From Thermoleophilia bacterium (lineage in GTDB: Bacteria > Actinomycetota > Thermoleophilia > Gaiellales > Gaiellaceae), in the NCBI GenBank assembly GCA_025934995.1, contig JAICWC010000020.1, positions 1 to 34,542 of the forward strand: a stretch of 34,542 bases of DNA. The letters run 5' to 3'. The notes under the pieces are model-generated. The model did not search any database and was not told the DNA's origin. It was given only the letters and a program-made list of their open reading frames with translations. Of the stretch, positions 16,857 to 24,584 are shown in pieces. How positions within the stretch are numbered: position 1 is the stretch's first letter; each line of letters begins with the position of its first letter. Position numbers and translations under genes: made by a program.

Positions 16857-17698
16857 CGATCACGCTCGGGGAGGGACGGACGCCGCTGCTCGAGGCGCCG
16901 AGGCTCTCGGCCCGCTACGGAATCGAGCTCTGGCTGAAGTGGGAGGGCGCGAATCCGACGGGATCGTTCAAGGACCGGGGGATGAGCGTCGCGGTGACCC
17001 GTGCCGTCGAGGACGGGGCGCACACGCTCGTCTGCGCGTCGACGGGGAACACCGCCGCCTCGTGCGCCGCGTACGCGGCGCGTGCGGGACTGCGCGCGAC
17101 GATCGTCGTCGTTCGCGGGGCCGCCGCCGGACCGAAGCTCACGCAGGTGCGCGCCGTCGGCGGCGAGATCGTGGAGGTCGACGGGACGTTCTCCGACGCA
17201 TTCGCGCATGCAGAGCGGCTGGCGTCCGAGCCCGGGCACGTGCTCGTCAACTCGACGAACCCGCACCGCATCGAGGGCCAGAAGTCCGCAGCGCTCGAGA
17301 TCCTCGAGCAGCTCGGCTCGCCGCCCGACGTGCTGACGCTCCCGTACGGCGGCGGCGGCAATACACGTGCCTACGCACTCGGCTTCGGCGACCGGCTCCC
17401 GCGCTTCCACCCGGTGCAGGCCGCCGACCGGGCGGGCACCGTCGCCTCGGCGATCCGGATCGTCGAGCCCGTGCATCGTGTCGACGTCGAGGAGATCGTC
17501 GCGCGCACGGGAGGCTCGATCGTCACGGTCGACGACGAGCAGATCGCGGCCGCCCGCGACCTGCTCGGCCGCGAGGAGGGCGTGTTCTGCGAGCCGGCGT
17601 CGGCCGCCGGCATCGCCGGCCTCGAGCGAGGCACGGCGTCCGGCGGCGAGCGCGTCGTCTGCGTCGTCACCGGACACGGGCTGAAGGCCGGCGCATGA
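16853..17698 (+). CDS. thrC: Threonine synthase, compact form
   Basis: PLP enzyme that turns O-phosphohomoserine into threonine. 281 residues against the usual 350 or so. It lacks the N-terminal arm normally found before the LGEGxTPL motif, and has lost an internal loop (RFHPVQAADRAGTVASAIRI is shorter than the usual GFQAAGAAPLVxG...ETIATAIRI). NPTGSFKDRG carries the PLP Lys40, STGNTAAS binds substrate, and LPYGGGGNT holds the phosphate. The ATG overlaps the hom stop and its stop overlaps thrB, so it sits in a classical hom-thrC-thrB order and is the likely housekeeping enzyme. A second, longer paralogue lies at 20374. Confidence 0.9.
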   Translation: MTITLGEGRTPLLEAPRLSARYGIELWLKWEGANPTGSFKDRGMSVAVTRAVEDGAHTLVCASTGNTAASCAAYAARAGLRATIVVVRGAAAGPKLTQVRAVGGEIVEVDGTFSDAFAHAERLASEPGHVLVNSTNPHRIEGQKSAALEILEQLGSPPDVLTLPYGGGGNTRAYALGFGDRLPRFHPVQAADRAGTVASAIRIVEPVHRVDVEEIVARTGGSIVTVDDEQIAAARDLLGREEGVFCEPASAAGIAGLERGTASGGERVVCVVTGHGLKAGA

Positions 17699-18510
17699 CG
17701 ATCCACGTCCGCGCGCCCGCGACGACTGCGAACCTCGGTCCGGGCTTCGACGTCGCCGGCGCGGCCCTCGACCTGTGGAACGAGCTCGAGGTCGACGAAG
17801 CCGACGGCACAGTGGACGAGCAGCATCTCGGCGTCCGCGCGTTTGCGAAATTCGCCCCGCCCGAGCGCTACTCGTTCTCCTTCACCGACCGGATCCCGCG
17901 CGAGCGCGGTCTCGGCTCGAGCGCGGCCGTCGTCGCGCTCGGCCTCGTCGCCGGCGCGCTCGCTGCGGGCGTCGACCCGTCGGCCGACGAGCTCCTCGCC
18001 GAGGGAATCGACCTCGAAGGCCATGCCGACAATCTCGCCGCCGCTCTTGCAGGCGGCGTGTGTCTCACCTGGGACGGCCGCATCGCACGCGTCGCCGACG
18101 ACTTGCCGGCGAGCGCGATCGCGGTCGTGCCACAGAACCGCGTGAACACGGCCCAAGCGCGCGCGTCGTTGCCGCAGACCGTCTCGCATGCCGATGCCGT
18201 CTTCACTGCGGGACGTGCGGCGCTGCTCGGCGCTGCATTGGCTCGCGGCGACCTCTCCCTCTTCGCCGCCGGTGCAAACGATCGATTGCACGAGCCGTAC
18301 CGCGCCGAGCACGCCCCGCACCTCTACGAGCTGCGCGCCGACCTGCCCTCCGGTGCGCTCGGCGCGACGCTCTCGGGATCGGGCCCGACGGTGATCGTCT
18401 GGGCCGCTCGTGACGACGCCGGCCGTGTCGCGCTCGAGCTGCGCAGGCGGTATCCGGGACACGACGTCCTCGAGCTGCGCGTCGCCGCGGCGGGAGCGGG
18501 GCCCGTATGA
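17695..18510 (+). CDS. thrB: Homoserine kinase
   Basis: GHMP-family kinase that makes O-phosphohomoserine from homoserine and ATP. 271 residues. The N-terminal [20 protein letters not shown] is the substrate-side motif, [20 protein letters not shown] is the ATP-phosphate loop, and [16 protein letters not shown] is the third GHMP motif. The family usually has about 300 residues; the strands between motifs 1 and 2 are short here. The ATG overlaps the thrC stop and the end overlaps ilvD (ATGA). Its product is the branch point for threonine, and might also serve the SAM-riboswitch-controlled paralogue downstream. Confidence 0.93.
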   Translation: MTIHVRAPATTANLGPGFDVAGAALDLWNELEVDEADGTVDEQHLGVRAFAKFAPPERYSFSFTDRIPRERGLGSSAAVVALGLVAGALAAGVDPSADELLAEGIDLEGHADNLAAALAGGVCLTWDGRIARVADDLPASAIAVVPQNRVNTAQARASLPQTVSHADAVFTAGRAALLGAALARGDLSLFAAGANDRLHEPYRAEHAPHLYELRADLPSGALGATLSGSGPTVIVWAARDDAGRVALELRRRYPGHDVLELRVAAAGAGPV

Positions 18511-20201
18511 GCGATCCGTACGCACGCCCGAGCGATCCCGCGAAGCGCCACAGCGCCGCGCTGACGGACGGCGTCGACCGTGCTGCCGCGCGCGCGATGC
18601 TGAAGGCGATCGGCCTCGACGACGAGGCGCTCGCGCGCCCGCTCGTCGGCATCGCGACGACCTGGATCGAGACGATGCCGTGCAACTGGAATCAACGCGA
18701 GCTCGCACGTCACGTGCGTCGCGGGATCATCGAAGCCGGCGGGACACCCGTCGAGTTCAACACGATCGCCGTCTCCGACGGCGTGTCGATGGGCACCGAG
18801 GGGATGCGCGCCTCGCTCGTCTCGCGCGAGGTGATCGCCGACTCGATCGAGCTCGTCGTCCGCGGCCACCTGCTCGACGGCCTCGTCTGCCTCGTCGGCT
18901 GCGACAAGACGCTGCCCGCAGCCGCGATGGCGCTCGCGCGGCTCGACGTGCCGGGTCTCGTCCTCTACAACGGCTCGATCGCGCCCGGCAGGTTCCGCGG
19001 CCGCGACGTGACCGTGCAGGACGTCTTCGAGGCCGTCGGCGCCGCAGCCGCCGGCACGATGAGCAACCCCGACGTGCACGAGCTCGAAGGCGTCGCCTGC
19101 CCGGGCGCGGGTGCATGCGGCGGCCAGTTCACCGCGAACACGATGGCGACGGTGCTCGAGTTCCTCGGCATCAGCCCCGCGGGCCTGAACGACATTCCCG
19201 CGACCGACCCGGCAAAGCGCGACGCGGCCTACGAAGCGGGCAAGGTTGCGATGCGGCTCGTTCGCGACGACGTGCGCCCCTCGCAGGTGATGACGCGTGC
19301 AGCGCTCGAGAACGCAGCCGCCGCCGTCGCGGCGACGGGCGGCTCGACGAACGGCGTCCTGCACCTGCTCGCGCTCGCGCACGAGCTGGACATCGATTTG
19401 ACGATCGACGAGTTCGACACGATCGCCGCGCGTACGCCTGTCGTCGCCGACATCAAGCCCGGCGGCCGCTTCGTCGCCACCGACCTGCACGCGGCAGGCG
19501 GCGTCGCGCTCGTGGCGCGCGAGCTGCTGAAGGCAGGGCTCGTGCACGGCGACGCGCCGAACGTCGACGGCCGCTCGCTCGCCGAGGTCGCGGCTGCGGT
19601 CGTCGAGACGCCCGGGCAGGAGGTCGTGGTCTCGATCGACGCGCCGTTGAAGCCGACCGGCGGCCTCGCGATCCTCCGCGGCAACCTGGCACCCGACGGC
19701 TCCGTCGTCAAGCTCGCGGGTCACGAACGGCTCTTCCACACCGGCCCGGCGCGTGTCTTCGATTCCGAGGAGGAGTGCTTCGCGGCCGTCAAGGCGCGGC
19801 GCATCCATGCCGGCGACGTCGTGGTGATCCGGTACGAAGGGCCGGCCGGCGGGCCCGGGATGCGCGAGATGCTGCACGTCACGGCGGCGCTCGTCGGCGA
19901 GGGGCTCGGCGACAGCATCGCGCTCGTCACCGACGGCCGCTTCTCCGGCGCGACCCACGGTCTGATGGTCGGCCACGTGGCGCCGGAAGCCGCGCACGGC
20001 GGGCCGATCGCTGCGCTCCGCGACGGCGATGTGATCGAGCTCGACGTCGAGGCGCGCGAGCTGCGCGTCCTGCTCAGCGAGGACGAGATCGCAGCCCGCC
20101 TCCGGGACGTCGTCGCGCCCCCGCCCCGGTACACGAAGGGCGTGCTCGCCCGCTACGCGAAGAGCGTCTCCTCGGCCTCCGAAGGAGCGGTCCTCACGTG
20201 A
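18507..20201 (+). CDS. ilvD: Dihydroxy-acid dehydratase
   Basis: Iron-sulfur dehydratase for the third shared step of Val and Ile synthesis. 564 residues, full length. The three cluster-related cysteines are seen in [27 protein letters not shown] and [19 protein letters not shown]. The metal- and substrate-binding [15 protein letters not shown] and the C-terminal [22 protein letters not shown] are present; the Ser in GRFSGA is the catalytic base in the family. It is the last gene of the operon begun by leuA; no terminator is obvious after its TGA, and a new -10 box appears 24 bases further on. Confidence 0.96.
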   Translation: MSDPYARPSDPAKRHSAALTDGVDRAAARAMLKAIGLDDEALARPLVGIATTWIETMPCNWNQRELARHVRRGIIEAGGTPVEFNTIAVSDGVSMGTEGMRASLVSREVIADSIELVVRGHLLDGLVCLVGCDKTLPAAAMALARLDVPGLVLYNGSIAPGRFRGRDVTVQDVFEAVGAAAAGTMSNPDVHELEGVACPGAGACGGQFTANTMATVLEFLGISPAGLNDIPATDPAKRDAAYEAGKVAMRLVRDDVRPSQVMTRAALENAAAAVAATGGSTNGVLHLLALAHELDIDLTIDEFDTIAARTPVVADIKPGGRFVATDLHAAGGVALVARELLKAGLVHGDAPNVDGRSLAEVAAAVVETPGQEVVVSIDAPLKPTGGLAILRGNLAPDGSVVKLAGHERLFHTGPARVFDSEEECFAAVKARRIHAGDVVVIRYEGPAGGPGMREMLHVTAALVGEGLGDSIALVTDGRFSGATHGLMVGHVAPEAAHGGPIAALRDGDVIELDVEARELRVLLSEDEIAARLRDVVAPPPRYTKGVLARYAKSVSSASEGAVLT

Positions 20202-20224
20202 CGCGGCCGCGGAGCTTCATTTTG

Positions 20225-20230
20225 TATAGT
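20225..20230 (+). promoter_or_regulatory. Probable -10 box for the SAM riboswitch transcript
   Basis: TATAGT (5/6 match to TATAAT) stands out in an AT-rich patch just after ilvD. No good -35 sits 16-18 bases upstream. A start near 20237 would begin the transcript shortly before the riboswitch. Read-through from ilvD is also possible. Confidence 0.5.
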
Positions 20231-20248
20231 GGTGCGTACAAGGAGCCG

Positions 20249-20368
20249 GGCTCGTCCCGCTCCGCATCGAGAGAGGCTGAGGGAACCGGCCCTGAGACGC
20301 CTCGGCAACCTGCGCTCCGCGTGTGGTGCCAATCCCGGTCGGATGCCGAGCGACGGACGAAAGGAGCC
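20249..20368 (+). promoter_or_regulatory. Expression platform of the riboswitch: helix over the ribosome site
   Basis: Just outside P1, GGCTC (20249-20253) can pair with GAGCC (20364-20368) and GTCC (20254-20257) with GGAC (20355-20358). This extends P1 and covers the GGAG ribosome site at 20363-20366. No T-tract hairpin separates aptamer and gene, so control at translation start is the simplest reading. Confidence 0.55.
20259..20351 (+). promoter_or_regulatory. SAM-I-clan (S-box) riboswitch aptamer
   Basis: P1 pairs 20259-20268 (GCTCCGCATC) with 20342-20351 (GATGCCGAGC), nine of ten pairs. The conserved core is readable: CGAGAGAGGCTGAGGGA, CGGCAACC and GGTGCCAAT. P2 ends in a loop with ACCGG (20285-20289) that pairs with CCGGT (20335-20339), the pseudoknot expected in this clan. 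P3 is ACC...GGT with an inner CGC-TCC-GCG. The P4 helix of standard SAM-I is essentially missing, so it fits a SAM-I/IV variant better. S-adenosylmethionine binding would lower expression of the gene at 20374. Confidence 0.9.
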
Positions 20369-20373
20369 AGGTA

Positions 20374-21585
20374 GTGCCCGCCACCGCACTTCGCTGCCGG
20401 GTCTGTGAGACCCAGTACCCCCTCGATCCCATCGGGGTCTGTTCCCGCTGCTTCGGGCCGCTCGATCCGGTCTACGACCGCGACGAGCAGCGCCGCCTCG
20501 TCACGCGCGAGCGGATCGAGGCCGGCCCGCGCTCGATCTGGCGCTACGCCGACCTGCTGCCGGTCGCGCCGCCGGCCGAGCAGAGCCTGCCGCCCGGCTG
20601 CACGCCGCTCGTGCAGGCGCCGCGGCTGGCACGCGCCCTCGGCGTCCGCGAGCTCTGGCTCAAGCTCGACACGGCCAACCCGACGCACTCGTTCAAGGAC
20701 CGCGTCGTCGCCGTCGCCTGCGCAAAGGCGCAGCAGCACGGTGCGACGACGCTCGCGTGCTCCTCGACCGGCAATCTCGCGAACGCGGTCGCCGCGCGCG
20801 CGGCGGCCGAAGGGCTCGAGGCTGTGATCCTCTGCCCGGCCGACCTAGAGCGCGAGAAGCTCGTTGCGAGCGCGGTCTACGGGCCGACGATCTACGCGGT
20901 CGACGGGAGCTACGACGACTGCAGCCGGCTCACGGTCGAGCTGTCGTTCGAGGTGGACTGGTCGTTCGTCAACGTCCAGCTGCGCTCGTACTACGCGGAA
21001 GGCTCGAAGACGCTCGCGTTCGAGATCGTCGAGCAGCTCGGTTGGGAGCTGCCGGACGTCGTCGTGGCGCCGATCGCGTCCGGCTCGATGTTCACGAAGC
21101 TCCACCAGGGCTTCACGGACTTCGTCGAGCTCGGCCTCGTCGAAGGCGACCTGCCGCGGCTCGTCGGTGCACAGGCCGAAGGCTGCTCGCCCGTCGCCAA
21201 GGCGTTGGCCGAAGGCGGCAAGGTGAAGCCGGTGCGGCCGAACACGATCGCGCGCTCGCTCGCGATCGGCTCACCCGCCGACGGCGCGCTCGCCGCGGCG
21301 ACCGCAAGCTCCATCCACATCACGCCCGAGGACGAGATCGTGGACAACATCGCGCTGCTGGCCGAGACGACCGGCGTGTTCGGCGAGACCGCTCCGGCGG
21401 TGACGCTCGGCGCGTTGCGTGCGGCAGTTCGCGCAGGAGAGATCGGCGAGGACGACCGCGTCGTCCTCCTCGTCACAGGCGACGGCCTGAAGACGCCGGG
21501 GCTCGTCGCCGACCGGCTCGACCCCGTCTTCGTCGAGCCGGACGCAGACCGCATCTTGGAAACGTTGGGAGGTGGTGTCAGATGA
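20374..21585 (+). CDS. Threonine-synthase-like PLP enzyme under SAM riboswitch control
   Basis: 403 residues. The N-terminal zinc ribbon has Cys8-x2-Cys11 and Cys23-x2-Cys26 (CRVCETQYPL, VCSRCFGPLDPVYD), then a fold-type II PLP domain with NPTHSFKDRVV carrying PLP Lys108, CSSTGNLANAVAARAA, and the C-terminal PIASGSMFTK and LLVTGDGLK blocks. Compared with the compact ThrC at 16853 it has the ribbon and a His before the SFKDR motif (THSFKDR rather than TGSFKDR). GTG 20374 is seven bases after AAAGGAG. A SAM riboswitch ahead of it is odd for a pure threonine enzyme. It may be a second threonine synthase that sets the Thr/Met split, or use O-phosphohomoserine in a sulfur reaction; both are inference. 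Confidence 0.85.
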   Translation: MPATALRCRVCETQYPLDPIGVCSRCFGPLDPVYDRDEQRRLVTRERIEAGPRSIWRYADLLPVAPPAEQSLPPGCTPLVQAPRLARALGVRELWLKLDTANPTHSFKDRVVAVACAKAQQHGATTLACSSTGNLANAVAARAAAEGLEAVILCPADLEREKLVASAVYGPTIYAVDGSYDDCSRLTVELSFEVDWSFVNVQLRSYYAEGSKTLAFEIVEQLGWELPDVVVAPIASGSMFTKLHQGFTDFVELGLVEGDLPRLVGAQAEGCSPVAKALAEGGKVKPVRPNTIARSLAIGSPADGALAAATASSIHITPEDEIVDNIALLAETTGVFGETAPAVTLGALRAAVRAGEIGEDDRVVLLVTGDGLKTPGLVADRLDPVFVEPDADRILETLGGGVR

Positions 21586-21827
21586 GAACCGGCCCGAGAA
21601 CGGGCTTCCGCTGGACGGACGACACGATCGTCTACGCAATCACGTTGTGGCATCGGAAGCACAGCCGTCCACCGTTGACGGCCGACTGGGAGCAGGCGGG
21701 CGAGAACCACCCGTCGCGCCAGACCGTCGCGCGTGTCTTCGGGAGCTGGAACGCCGCCATCGCCGCCGCGGGCTTCCATCCGCGCCCGCGCGGGCGGCAG
21801 CCGAAGAGGCTCCTTGCCGAAGGCTAG
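21582..21827 (+). CDS. Small protein resembling a homing-endonuclease-associated (HNH) repeat
   Basis: 81 residues, ATG overlapping the previous stop (ATGA). One copy of a pattern known from homing-endonuclease-associated repeats: a Trp/acidic helix (FRWTDDTIVYAITLWHRKHS), PPLTADWEQAGENHPSRQTV, then RVFGSWNAAIAAAGFHPRPR. These repeats are helical DNA-binding modules usually found in tandem or fused to nucleases. Here there is one repeat, no nuclease residues and a basic tail. It may be a small DNA-binding regulator of its operon. It overlaps the leuB start by 14 bases. The family call is by eye and moderately sure. Confidence 0.65.
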   Translation: MRTGPRTGFRWTDDTIVYAITLWHRKHSRPPLTADWEQAGENHPSRQTVARVFGSWNAAIAAAGFHPRPRGRQPKRLLAEG

Positions 21828-22833
21828 AGTCGTCGTTCTTCCCGGGGACGGGATCGGCCCGGAGATCGCGCGCGAGGCGCGCGCGATGCTCGAGCTGCTG
21901 GTCCCGGATATCGAGATCGACGAGCAGCTGCTGGGCGCCGCCGCGATCCGTGCGACGGGCGAGCCGCTGCCCGCCGCGACGCTCGACGCCTGCCGGGCCG
22001 CGAGCGCCGTGCTGAAGGCGCCGATCGGCGACCCCGAGTTCGACGCGGCAGACGTCCGTCCGGAGCAGGGATTGCTGGCGTTGCGCGCCGCGCTCGACAC
22101 GTACGCAAACCTACGGCCGGCCGTGCTCGACGACGTCGACGTGCTGATCGTGCGCGAGCTCGTCGGCGGCCTGTACTTCGGCTCGAGCGGCGTCCGCGAG
22201 GACGGCACCGTCTACGACACCTGCGAGTACCACCCGCGCCAGATCGAGCGCGTCGTGCGCCGCGCGTTCGAGCTCGCACGCGCGCGCCGCGGGAAGCTCA
22301 CGTCGGTGGACAAGGCGAACGTGCTCGAGACGTCGCGCCTGTGGCGGCGGATCGTCGACGAGCAGTCGCCGCGCTATCCGGACGTGGAGGTCGAGCACAT
22401 GCTCGTCGACAATGCGGCGATGCAGCTGGCGACCGATCCGCAGCGCTTCGACGTCCTCGTCACCGAGAACATGTTCGGTGACATCCTCTCCGACCTTGCT
22501 GCTGCGGTGACCGGCGGGCTCGGGCTCGCGCCGTCGGCATCGCTCTCCGACGGGGGTGCAGGGATCTTCGAGCCGGTGCACGGCTCGGCGCCGGACCTCG
22601 CCGGCAGCGGGACGGCCAATCCGACGGCGATGTTGCGTTCGACGGCGCTGCTGCTCGAGCACGGTCTCGGCCTCCACGAAGAGGCGCGCGCGTTGACGGA
22701 CGCCGTCGCTGCAGCGCTCGCGTCCGCGCCGACGCCTGATCTCGGAGGCACGGCGACGACCGCGGAGCTCGGCGCGGCAGTAAGGGAACAACTGTCTGTT
22801 GACCATGCGGCGACGGTGTCGTACGGTGGCTGA
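21814..22833 (+). CDS. leuB: 3-isopropylmalate dehydrogenase
   Basis: Oxidises and decarboxylates 3-isopropylmalate with NAD in leucine synthesis. About 339 residues, slightly shorter than the usual 350. All family blocks are intact: VVVLPGDGIGPEIAREA, GLLALRAALDTYANLRPA (substrate Arg residues), VRELVGGLYFG with the Tyr, SVDKANVLETSRLWR with the catalytic Lys, VDNAAMQL, NMFGDILSDLAAAVTG with the metal Asp pair, and EPVHGSAPDLAGSGTANPTAML for NAD. The TTG at 21814 is the best start: it immediately precedes the conserved N-terminus, and AGAGG lies upstream. It is separated from leuA and leuCD although all serve one path. A promoter for the next gene lies in its last codons. Confidence 0.95.
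   Translation: MPKARVVVLPGDGIGPEIAREARAMLELLVPDIEIDEQLLGAAAIRATGEPLPAATLDACRAASAVLKAPIGDPEFDAADVRPEQGLLALRAALDTYANLRPAVLDDVDVLIVRELVGGLYFGSSGVREDGTVYDTCEYHPRQIERVVRRAFELARARRGKLTSVDKANVLETSRLWRRIVDEQSPRYPDVEVEHMLVDNAAMQLATDPQRFDVLVTENMFGDILSDLAAAVTGGLGLAPSASLSDGGAGIFEPVHGSAPDLAGSGTANPTAMLRSTALLLEHGLGLHEEARALTDAVAAALASAPTPDLGGTATTAELGAAVREQLSVDHAATVSYGG
22799..22827 (+). promoter_or_regulatory. Promoter of the Phe leader and pheA
   Basis: TTGACC (22799-22804), a 17-base spacer and TACGGT (22822-22827, TAnnnT type). The leader ATG at 22835 lies seven bases after the -10 box, so the transcript probably starts at or beside the A of that ATG. The boxes lie within the 3' end of leuB. Confidence 0.65.
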
Positions 22834-22834
22834 C

Positions 22835-22903
22835 ATGCGTCTCGCGCGTGAAGCCGGCACGACCTCCTTCTCGGGCTTCTTCGCGTACGCATTTATTCGG
22901 TAG
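22835..22903 (+). CDS. Phenylalanine leader peptide (pheL-like)
   Basis: A 22-residue frame from ATG 22835 to TAG 22903, directly before prephenate dehydratase. Residues 12-20 read FSGFFAYAF: four Phe and one Tyr in nine positions, the kind of run found in attenuation leaders of Phe genes. The stop codon overlaps the first bases of a strong hairpin (22902-22926). Codons for residues 9-11 contain CCTCCT, the complement of the pheA ribosome site. It is probably not stable as a protein; it would report on charged Phe-tRNA. Confidence 0.75.
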   Translation: MRLAREAGTTSFSGFFAYAFIR

Positions 22904-22947
22904 CCGAGCGCGGTCCGCGTTCGGCTCGATGTCGTCCCAGGAGGGCG
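22860..22947 (+). promoter_or_regulatory. Phe leader RNA: attenuator-like hairpin and anti-ribosome-site pairing
   Basis: AGCCGAGCGCG (22902-22912) pairs with CGCGTTCGGCT (22916-22926), 11 pairs including one G-U, with a 3-base loop. No T tract follows. Separately, 22860-22868 (CGACCTCCT) can pair with 22939-22947 (AGGAGGGCG) at eight of nine positions, covering the pheA ribosome site GGAGGG. A ribosome stalled on the Phe codons would sit over the first strand and leave that site free. This is a model from pairing only. Confidence 0.55.
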
Positions 22948-22952
22948 TTTTC

Positions 22953-23801
22953 GTGCTGACCCAACTCATTCGCCGATCGGAAGAGCGCCGCCGCACACGG
23001 GTTCCCTCCCCGTCTGTAGTCGCGTATCCCGGCCCGCCGGGATCACACACCGCAGCGGCCGCGGCGGCGCTCTTTCCATCGGCGGAGCCTCGGGCCAGCT
23101 TCCGCGCGGTCGCGGAGGCGGTCACGGCGGGCGAGGCCGGGTACGGCGTGCTGCCGATCGAGAGCTCGCTCGCCGGCGCGGTTGCGGAGACGCACGACCT
23201 GCTGTACGAGCACGAGCTGTCGATCGTCGCCGAGGTCGTGCAGCCGATCCGGCACGCGATCGTCGGCGTCGGCACGCTCGCGGACGTGCGCGTCGTTCGC
23301 TCGCACCCGGCGGCGTTCGAGCAGTGTCGGGAGGCACTCGGCGACCTGTCCCTGATCCCGGCGGCCACGACCGCGGACGCTGCCCGGCTCGTCGCGCAGC
23401 GCGACGACCCGTCCGAGGCGGCGCTCGCGTCGCTCGAGGCCGCGCGCCTGTACGGGTTGAACGTGCTCGCGGACGACGTCGGCGACCGGCCTGCGTTCAC
23501 GCGCTTCGTGGCGATCGCGGCGCACAGCGTGCTCGTGACGACGAACGCGCGCACCGCCTTCTCGTTCGTCACCGATCACCGTCCCGGCGCGCTGCACGCT
23601 GCGATCACGCCGCTCACGGACGCGGGCCTCGATCTCCAGCGGCTCGTCTCGCGGCCCCTCGTCGAGGAGCCGTTCCGCTATCGCTTCGACGCGGTCGTCG
23701 CCGGCTCGCCGCTCGATCCGGTCGTGCGCGACGCGCTGCGCGCGACGCGCGGCGTCACCCGCGAGCTTCGTGTCCTGGGCGTCTACGAGGGGGCAGCGTG
23801 A
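22953..23801 (+). CDS. pheA: Prephenate dehydratase with ACT domain
   Basis: Converts prephenate to phenylpyruvate in phenylalanine synthesis. 282 residues from GTG 22953, chosen because GGAGGG (22940-22945) is seven bases upstream; ATG 22929 is the alternative. The dehydratase domain shows VAYPGPPGSHTAAAAA (usually YLGPEGTFTE), VLPIESSLAGAVAETHDLL (usually IENS), and the catalytic Thr in PAFTRFVAIA. The C-terminal ACT domain is TAFSFVTDHRPGALHAAITPL, and LVSRPL replaces the common ESRP, where Phe binds. The N-terminal motifs are divergent, but the TRF and ACT motifs make the call firm. It overlaps the chorismate mutase gene by four bases. Confidence 0.92.
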   Translation: MLTQLIRRSEERRRTRVPSPSVVAYPGPPGSHTAAAAAALFPSAEPRASFRAVAEAVTAGEAGYGVLPIESSLAGAVAETHDLLYEHELSIVAEVVQPIRHAIVGVGTLADVRVVRSHPAAFEQCREALGDLSLIPAATTADAARLVAQRDDPSEAALASLEAARLYGLNVLADDVGDRPAFTRFVAIAAHSVLVTTNARTAFSFVTDHRPGALHAAITPLTDAGLDLQRLVSRPLVEEPFRYRFDAVVAGSPLDPVVRDALRATRGVTRELRVLGVYEGAA

Positions 23802-24085
23802 GCGACGAATACGTGGCACAGGTGCGACGGCAGATTTCCGATCTCGACCGTTCGCTCGTCGAGCTCGTCAACAAGCGCCTGAAGCTCGTCGCGGGCCTGA
23901 AGCGCTACAAGGACGAGCACGGCATCGGCTTCGTCGACCTTGCGCGCGAGGAGTGGATGCTGCAGTACCTGCAGCGCCTGAACCGCGGCCCGCTCTCAGG
24001 CGATGGCCTGAGCGAGCTCTACCACGAGTTGCTCGACCTGATGAAGCGCGAGGTCACGCGCGAGCAGCAGCCTCAAACGCAGTGA
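23798..24085 (+). CDS. Chorismate mutase, AroQ type
   Basis: 95 residues, all helical, GTG start overlapping the pheA stop (GTGA). The first helix [20 protein letters not shown] with [20 protein letters not shown] is the AroQ pattern: Arg in the first helix, Arg/Lys (KRLKLV, LKRYK) around the active site, and a C-terminal helix ending ELLDLMKRE. It turns chorismate into prephenate, the substrate of the gene just upstream, so the pair acts as a split P-protein. Its last 32 bases overlap the 3' end of leuD on the other strand. Confidence 0.88.
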   Translation: MSDEYVAQVRRQISDLDRSLVELVNKRLKLVAGLKRYKDEHGIGFVDLAREEWMLQYLQRLNRGPLSGDGLSELYHELLDLMKREVTREQQPQTQ

Positions 24086-24584
24086 TCGCGTCCTCGTGCC
24101 GCAACGTCAGCGCGATGTCGTCCCAGCCGTTGAGGAGGCAGTCGCGCGTGAAGTCGTCGAGCTCGAACGGGAACTCGTCGACGGTGCGCGTCTCGAGGTC
24201 GACCGTGATCTCGTCGCGCGTCATCAGCTCGCGCACCTGCTCCTCGGGCAGCTGAACGGGCAGCAGCCCGATCTTCAGCGAGTTCTGCCGGAAGATGTCG
24301 CCGAACGACGGGGCGATCACGACGTCGAAGCCGTAGTCCTCGAGCGCCCACGGCGCGTGCTCGCGCGACGAGCCGCAGCCGAAGTTGCGGCCTGCGATGA
24401 GGATCCGCCCGGTCTGGTGGTTCAGCTCGAACGCGGGATCCTTGCGCCAGTCGAAGAAGAGGAACTCGCCGAAGCCCGTGCGCTCGATCCGCTTCAAGAA
24501 CTGCTTCGGGATGATCTGGTCGGTGTCGACGTCGTTGCGGTCGAGCACGACGGGCGGCGACGTGACGCGCGCGAACGACTTCAT
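24054..24584 (-). CDS. leuD: 3-isopropylmalate dehydratase small subunit
   Basis: Swivelling subunit that completes the LeuC active site for isomerisation of isopropylmalate. 176 residues, a little short. The block [20 protein letters not shown] opens the protein, and [21 protein letters not shown] is the family hallmark with the substrate-contacting Ser/Arg loop. [21 protein letters not shown] follows. ATG 24584 overlaps the leuC stop. It ends inside the 3' end of the convergent chorismate mutase gene. Confidence 0.95.
   Translation of the reverse strand: MKSFARVTSPPVVLDRNDVDTDQIIPKQFLKRIERTGFGEFLFFDWRKDPAFELNHQTGRILIAGRNFGCGSSREHAPWALEDYGFDVVIAPSFGDIFRQNSLKIGLLPVQLPEEQVRELMTRDEITVDLETRTVDEFPFELDDFTRDCLLNGWDDIALTLRHEDAITAFEAAARA

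Noticed and set aside
22848-22952. Longer pheA reading from 22848
   Set aside because: The added residues are basic and low in similarity to the family and would overlap the Phe leader; GTG 22953 has a strong ribosome site at the right distance.
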